Of a DNA stretch of 64,000 nt, positions 59,401-64,000 are shown in pieces. The stretch spans positions 744,001 to 808,000 of the forward strand of contig BTPP01000007.1 of assembly GCA_037102815.1 (NCBI GenBank), given 5' to 3'. Each line of letters opens with the position of its first letter. The stretch's first letter is position 1. The position numbers were made by a program, and so were the translations under genes. The DNA is from Neurospora intermedia (lineage: Eukaryota; Ascomycota; Sordariomycetes; Sordariales; Sordariaceae). The notes below the pieces were generated by a model. That model worked only from the letters and a program-made list of their open reading frames with translations, was not told the origin of the DNA and did not search any database.

Positions 59401-59837
59401 AGCTTTTGTTGATCGATGGATCCCCCAAACGGTAATGCGCATGTGGTGTAATGTACCCTTAATTCTGTCACCCCCTTGACAGGCTACGTACAAGCCGCTG
59501 CAGCTGCCTCCTCTTCTTGACACTGTCACCGCTCCTGCATCCCGAGTGATCTCGCCAACAAGGGAAGGAACGATCGTTTGTTAGGTTTCCGTCGGGTAGG
59601 TACGCACACCCACGGCACCCAAGGTCACCTGGTCGCTGTCACACTGTATCGCATATTTTTTTAGTAATATATCGATCTCTGTCCTCTCGAGCGAAACCTC
59701 TCCTCCAAAACATTTTACCATCTATCGACAAATCAATCGCATCAAGTAACTGAAAGGACAGTCAGCTCGATCTACAAGCCTCACGATCCCATCGAACATC
59801 AACACATCCCCACAACAAACGAACACCAAGAATCACA
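56479..59837. other. intergenic, 3.4 kb
   Basis: The 3' UTR of the GPI-amylase gene, then gene-free DNA. Two overlapping minus-strand open frames at 58290-58628 (112 codons) and 58481-58699 (72 codons) are in different phases and carry no recognised motif. The last 150 bases form a CA-rich leader for the gene at 59838. No gene is supported. Confidence 0.5.
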
Positions 59838-60326
59838 ATGACCGGCGCCACCTCGAACCCCCAGGTCTGCCCTGTGGTTGGCACAACCAACTCGACTCTC
59901 CCTCCCAGCCACCCGGACATCGATCTCTCCCAGCCCGGCCAGACATGCCCGGTCGTGGGGGCCTCAACCGATCACCACCACAACCTCCACAAGCACCCTC
60001 AAGTGTCCCAGCCCGAGGGTCTCAAGCGCTTGGACGACGCCTCGGCCTGCCCCGCCCTCAACAGCCGCATCGTCAACGAGCCCAAGTCCAAGGAGATGGA
60101 CGATGAGGTCTGCCCTGTGGTCGGCACAGCGACGACGGTTCTGTCCCCCGATCATCCCAACATCGAGGGCGCGCCGGAGGATGCCGAGTGCCCTGTCACC
60201 AAGGCCAAGGTCGCACATCACAAGGGCAAGGTCCACGAACACCCGGATTTGAAGAGCGCCAGCGAGGGCGCCGTCTGCCCGGTTGCGGGGAAGTACAAGA
60301 GTGAAATGGCTGGTATTGGTGCTTAG
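59838..60326 (+). CDS. small CP/HP-repeat protein, unknown function
   Basis: A single-exon gene of 162 residues with a good start context (AATCACAATGACC) after a CA-rich leader. It has no signal peptide or TM segment, so it is probably cytosolic or nuclear. All six Cys are followed by Pro (C11, C37, C71, C92, C118, C147), mostly in CPVVG, CPVTK or CPVAG. Four of them are followed 14-17 residues later by His-Pro (H25, H53, H106, H135). The protein is an internal duplication: residues 11-70 align with 92-151, the first two CP and HP pairs recurring at a spacing of 81-82 residues. Isolated Cys-Pro dipeptides are the core of heme regulatory motifs, so heme or metal binding is possible; this is inference. 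I recognise no named family. Codon use is strongly C-ending, as in an expressed gene. It has its own promoter space. Confidence 0.8.
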   Translation: MTGATSNPQVCPVVGTTNSTLPPSHPDIDLSQPGQTCPVVGASTDHHHNLHKHPQVSQPEGLKRLDDASACPALNSRIVNEPKSKEMDDEVCPVVGTATTVLSPDHPNIEGAPEDAECPVTKAKVAHHKGKVHEHPDLKSASEGAVCPVAGKYKSEMAGIGA

Positions 60327-61008
60327 GTTGTTGGGTAGTGAGAGAGAAACAAACGGTTACACGGCCTCTATGTCAGGGGACCAAGACTGAAGGATAGCAA
60401 TGCAAATGAATATTGGTATCTAGGTATCGGATCAATCAGTGCCTTCACAAGTTGCCTGGTAATGATATTCCGTGGTGGTGTCTTTTGTGGACCTCGTGCA
60501 CCCAAACCCCTTGAGCTGTGAACGAGCGAGCCCTCCAAGAGAGTCGGCAGGTCTCGAAAAGGAAGTTAACCACTGCAAGGAGACAACACAATTGAAGCTA
60601 GAACTTGCAACTGGGTACAATGGCCATCACTGTCACACCTCAACTAAGCGGATTGATCGTTGAAAAAGAATTTCTCCTCGTCAACTGAACTTTCGAAGGT
60701 GGATGGCACGAGTTCGGAGACACGCACAGTTCTAGCCATGCAAAAAGAGAGGAATGTTTTCTGGGACACAATACACAATTATATCCTTTTTCTTCTTCGT
60801 CCTCTGCCAGCCAAGTCCATACACTATTATCCCGTGGACCCTAGGGCTGTGGGAGAGCAGCTGGATGTCCGAAAAAAAATGCCAGCTCGAAGTCAGGGTT
60901 CTCAGGTTGGTAACCCACACATCTGGACGAAGCTACCATCAACTGCCCCAATATCAGCGACTGCCACACCCAACAACAGAACCAAACATGAGGGTGTCTA
61001 ACTTGCGT
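60327..61008. other. intergenic, 0.7 kb
   Basis: Convergent 3' region between the CP/HP-repeat gene and the secreted-peptide gene. No gene is seen. Confidence 0.55.
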
Positions 61009-61298
61009 TTAGCACCTGCACCATGGAGCAGGATCGCCACCCGGCCAAACACAGCCTAAACTCAAGGGTTAGCCGCAAAAGAGCTACGTACTTCCAATGT
61101 AAAGGGTGAGGCGCTTCACTTACAAGCTCTCCCGCATTGTGCAGACAGTACCCACTGACGACCATTGCAAACAGCAACACTGTTGAAGTCCCTGGTGCAG
61201 TCGTAACCAGATCCACTGCACGACTGTCCAAGGAAGACGGTTCCCTGGACTGAAGCGACCAGAGTCGCCACGGCCGAAACAAGATGGAGAAGTTGCAT
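61009..61298 (-). CDS. small secreted cysteine-rich protein
   Basis: Two exons fit: 61298-61124 and 61055-61009, with a 68-nt intron (donor GTAAGT, GCTAACC branch, acceptor TTTAG). The product has 73 residues. A signal peptide (MQLLHLVSAVATLVASVQG) precedes a mature part of about 54 residues with eight Cys: GQSCSGSGYDCTRDFNSVAVCN, then WVLSAQCGRACC and a tail ending PWCRC. Without the intron the frame stops just after the first Cys of the CC pair; splicing adds that pair and the final C-x-C. The G-YDC...AVCN...W-x-x-SAQCG pattern resembles small secreted fungal proteins seen in Sordariomycetes, which are of unknown function. It could be an antimicrobial, an effector-like peptide or a wall protein. 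A 5' frame opens further upstream, but the signal peptide fixes this ATG. Confidence 0.65.
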
Positions 61299-62820
61299 AC
61301 TGGATGGAGGCTTGAAAAGGGGGTCGACTAAAGGTAGTATTGGAGGAAGGTCTTGAGGGAGGAAGGCTGATGGATCTGGAAGGCAAGGTAGAAAGAAGTG
61401 AGCTGTTGGCAAGTTGCAGGAATGAGGGCACTTTATATACTTCTTGAAGGCTTCATCATCATGAAATTGGCGTACTGGTTGCTTCTCTTCCAGAATTAAC
61501 GGCTTCGCGGCATCTGAATACAACGGGAGCTATCCGCAAAGACTTCATGATCATTCGGTATGGGTTTGCTGATCACCCCCTCTCTCTCAATACGAGGTTT
61601 GGTAAACCTGTAAGCATGAGGTTGCATAGAGGAAATCTGGCGTAGTAGAGAAGGATTTTGGTATAACCGGTCGGACTCCGCATTCAAGAATCGTGATGCA
61701 TCCTGAAGCTAGTTGATTGTTTCTGGGTGTGAAAAAGATTAAAACATCCTGTCATCGAGCTTACATGTGCCAGGTCGAAATCACCAACGGTTCGATACCT
61801 CTACGCTATGTGGCAGCTGGATATGTTAGAACTAGTAGAGTCAAGAGCTCGCTCTAGTTGATGACCTCAATTCTTTTCTCCTTTACCATCTCCTCACGAT
61901 TCATTGGGTAACTCAGAATCTCGCCGTACACATAGTAACTCAAATGAGAGTCTCTTCGTCCTGCTGGACCAGAATGAAGGATGATCTCACCGTAGGTCTG
62001 TGGCAAAGATACCCTAGGTAAGGTTCAGTGGGCCAATGTTGCGTCTTACGTACGCTCAAGAGAACATTGAAAGGAAGGAATGCAACCCGAAAATATCGTA
62101 CGAGCCAAACTCTCCTTTGACATGTTATGTCAATCGCAGACTGGAACCGCAACGCCGAGCCATGTCGGTTTAGATAGTGTAGTAGGGAAGTGACGACGTG
62201 CATTGATGAGCCTCCAACTGCCCAATTACATGCTTGCAACTTTTGCCTTGGTGATGATAACATCAGAGAATCGAGACTTTGGGAAAGAGCAATGTGTGGG
62301 GAAATGGTTATGATAATTGGCGGGCTTGATACACCTCACTGCAGTGAGAAGAGGAAACCTGGGTGGGGTACGTACGACTTCCACTCACACCTTCCAGAAT
62401 CCAATGTTTACAAACCCTTGGTCACCAGCACTGCGTGCATGGTCGAACCTGTTACTCTCCTCGAGTCTCTGGTACTAGACTTTGACATGAAGAAAACTGT
62501 ACTCGACAGAGAGTAGCGGCCCAAGAAAAATGGTAGGGGAACATGATATTAGCATTGACGACAAAGACAATGCCCAGGCAGTTCGTCGTTGCTTGGTGAC
62601 TACCTCTAGACACCACGAGGACAAATCCACAACCGATGCAATATTACAGATACAAGTCTTGACTGTTACCACCGATATCCCCTTCGGTTCATCCTTCAGG
62701 ACTAGGTCCCGATGATGTGGACTCTCTTGATCCCTTTCATCCAGAACACCTTTTCCCCTCCTCCAGCGTATACGTTAGTTGGAGAAAACATGAGTGAAAC
62801 CATCACTGACTGTCTCCAGG
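61299..62820. other. intergenic, 1.5 kb
   Basis: Presumed promoter of the secreted-peptide gene and 3' UTR of the P450 gene. Short frames only; no gene is seen. Confidence 0.55.
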
Positions 62821-64000
62821 CTATACACCGTGCCTTTCGACCGGGGTCAAATAGACCGGAAGCGGGTGTTTCTCCCACAAAGTATAGATATGTTGATCCA
62901 GCCAGTCCTTGTCAGGGTTTGCGAGCTGCATATCGAAGTTATAGACGACTTTGGTAAGGATGAGCCTCATCTCCGCGATGGCGAGGCTGTGATGAAGGAG
63001 GGTGATTCGTCAGCCAACGAACAAGGAGAAGGAGAACAAAGTGCCGAAACATTAAGGAAAATGATTCACTCACCTCCGACCAATACAATTCCTTGGTCCA
63101 ACACTAAAAGGTTGTACCGCGTCCAACCTGTCGTTGGCAAACCTGGGATCCTGCATCCACCGCTCAGGATGGAACTCGAAGGGTTCGACGAAATGCTGCT
63201 CATTGTGGCTTGTTGCCCAGTGCCATACAGCAACAACGGTCTTTGTCGATAGAAAGCAAGAGTTTGGTCAGTCTATGGCCGCCATGATACCAAGCTCTTC
63301 TTGGGAGGGTGTGACAACTTACACCTTCTGGAACGAATGTGCCCGCAACCTTGGCACCGCCCTTGGGAACAACTCGAGGCATACCGATAGGAACAGGAGG
63401 ATAGAGACGCATAGCCTCGTTCAAGCAGGCCAGCATGTACTCGAGGTTGCCCACGGACGAAAGGGTGATTTCTTCCTCCGATTTGAACGTGGAGCGAACT
63501 TCCTCAGTCAGCTTCTTCATTGCTTCGGGATCCCTCAGCAGCATATATGTTGCTCCAGCCAAGAGTGTTGCAGTCGTTTCCGAACCGGCGACAATCAACA
63601 GACTTGCATTGGCCGCGAGTGCGTCCATGTCTATGCCCTAGAGGTTGTCGAAAAGTGAACTTGTCAGCATCCATCATCATCATCACCAAGTTTTCGGACT
63701 TCAGTCAAGGTAACCACCAGCAGAAAACAGGGGGGGGAACATGAACTCACCCACTCCTCTCTCTTCTGCAACAACCCCTCCAAGAAGTCCGGCCTCTCCT
63801 TCGTCAGCTTCACCCTCCTCTGCAACTTATCCATCGTTCTTTTCCGATGAAACCGCCTTGCATTGCCGCTTAGTTTCCGAACAAGCGGACACACCCAGTC
63901 CTCCAGCCCCAAAAGCCTGAGGGCGAACATGACGCAGCCGAACCGCACACTCTTCCCCACCGCGTCCACCCACGGATCGTACTCGGCCTTCTCCAAACAC
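62821..64000 (-). CDS. cytochrome P450 monooxygenase, 5' end outside the window
   Basis: The C-terminal part of a P450, running in from beyond the window edge. Exons: 64000-63751 (partial), 63637-63323, 63240-63074 and 62986-62821, all GT-AG and in frame. Visible hallmarks are the I-helix LIVAGSETTATLLAG (the AGxET oxygen-activation motif), the K-helix region LNEAMRLYPPVPIGMPR (ExxR), WHWATSHNEQHF, PFEFHPERW (PERF-like) and the heme-binding loop FSVGPRNCIGRSLA with its Cys ligand. The partial N-terminal end has LEKAEYDPWV and RPDFLEGLL. The pattern recalls the isotrichodermin C-15 hydroxylase-like (CYP65-type) fungal group, but the substrate cannot be told. No other secondary-metabolism gene lies in the window. 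Confidence 0.93.

Noticed and set aside
1-64000. Mobile elements, virus-like elements and CRISPR arrays
   Set aside because: No terminal repeats with a coding core, no transposase, reverse transcriptase or integrase motif, and no repeat-spacer array were seen on either strand.

Overview
The window looks like a chromosomal segment of a filamentous ascomycete, most likely a Neurospora/Sordaria-type Sordariomycete. Short introns (53-87 nt in most genes) carry GT/AG or GC/AG ends and CTAAC-like branch points. The genes are fungal: alpha-1,3-glucan synthase, a Zn2Cys6 regulator, a DUF3176 membrane protein and the C-terminal part of a P450. Genes are sparse and separated by gene-free DNA of up to about 7 kb, full of simple repeats and of two recurring words, TAGGTA/TACCTA and TAGTGTA/TACACTA. 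No transposon, virus-like element, rRNA, convincing tRNA or CRISPR array was recognised.

Layout. 1-7.2 kb: no gene. 7.2-9 kb: conserved Ser/Pro-rich protein (+). 9-15.3 kb: no gene, microsatellite-rich. 15.3-16.6 kb: diphosphomevalonate decarboxylase (+). 17.4-19.1 kb: RUS/DUF647 protein (+), convergent with a cytochrome c1 heme lyase-like gene (-, 19.5-20.4 kb), followed by a KGD4/YMR31-like mitochondrial protein (-, 21.9-22.4 kb). 25.8-28.7 kb: five-exon Zn2Cys6 regulator (-). 30.2-34.1 kb: MSH6 (+). 35.2-37.9 kb: DUF3176 membrane protein (+). 39.4-40.2 kb: mitochondrial beta-carbonic anhydrase (+). 42.8-50.2 kb: alpha-1,3-glucan synthase (-), divergent across 4.5 kb from a GPI-anchored amylase-like enzyme (+, 54.7-56.5 kb). 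59.8-60.3 kb: a small protein built from CP and HP motifs (+). 61.0-61.3 kb: small secreted Cys-rich protein (-). 62.8 kb to the window end: 5'-truncated P450 (-).

Functional links. The glucan synthase and the GPI-amylase form a likely cell-wall alpha-glucan pair. The heme lyase, KGD4-like protein and carbonic anhydrase all act in mitochondria. The most unusual items are the CP/HP-repeat protein (every cysteine is followed by proline, and the protein is internally duplicated), the two-exon Cys-rich secreted peptide, two GC-AG introns in neighbouring genes, and abrupt strand-composition switches inside single coding exons.

Exon boundaries were worked out by hand from reading frame, splice-site consensus and family similarity; none is backed by transcript data. 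Family assignments rest on recognised motifs, not on database searches.
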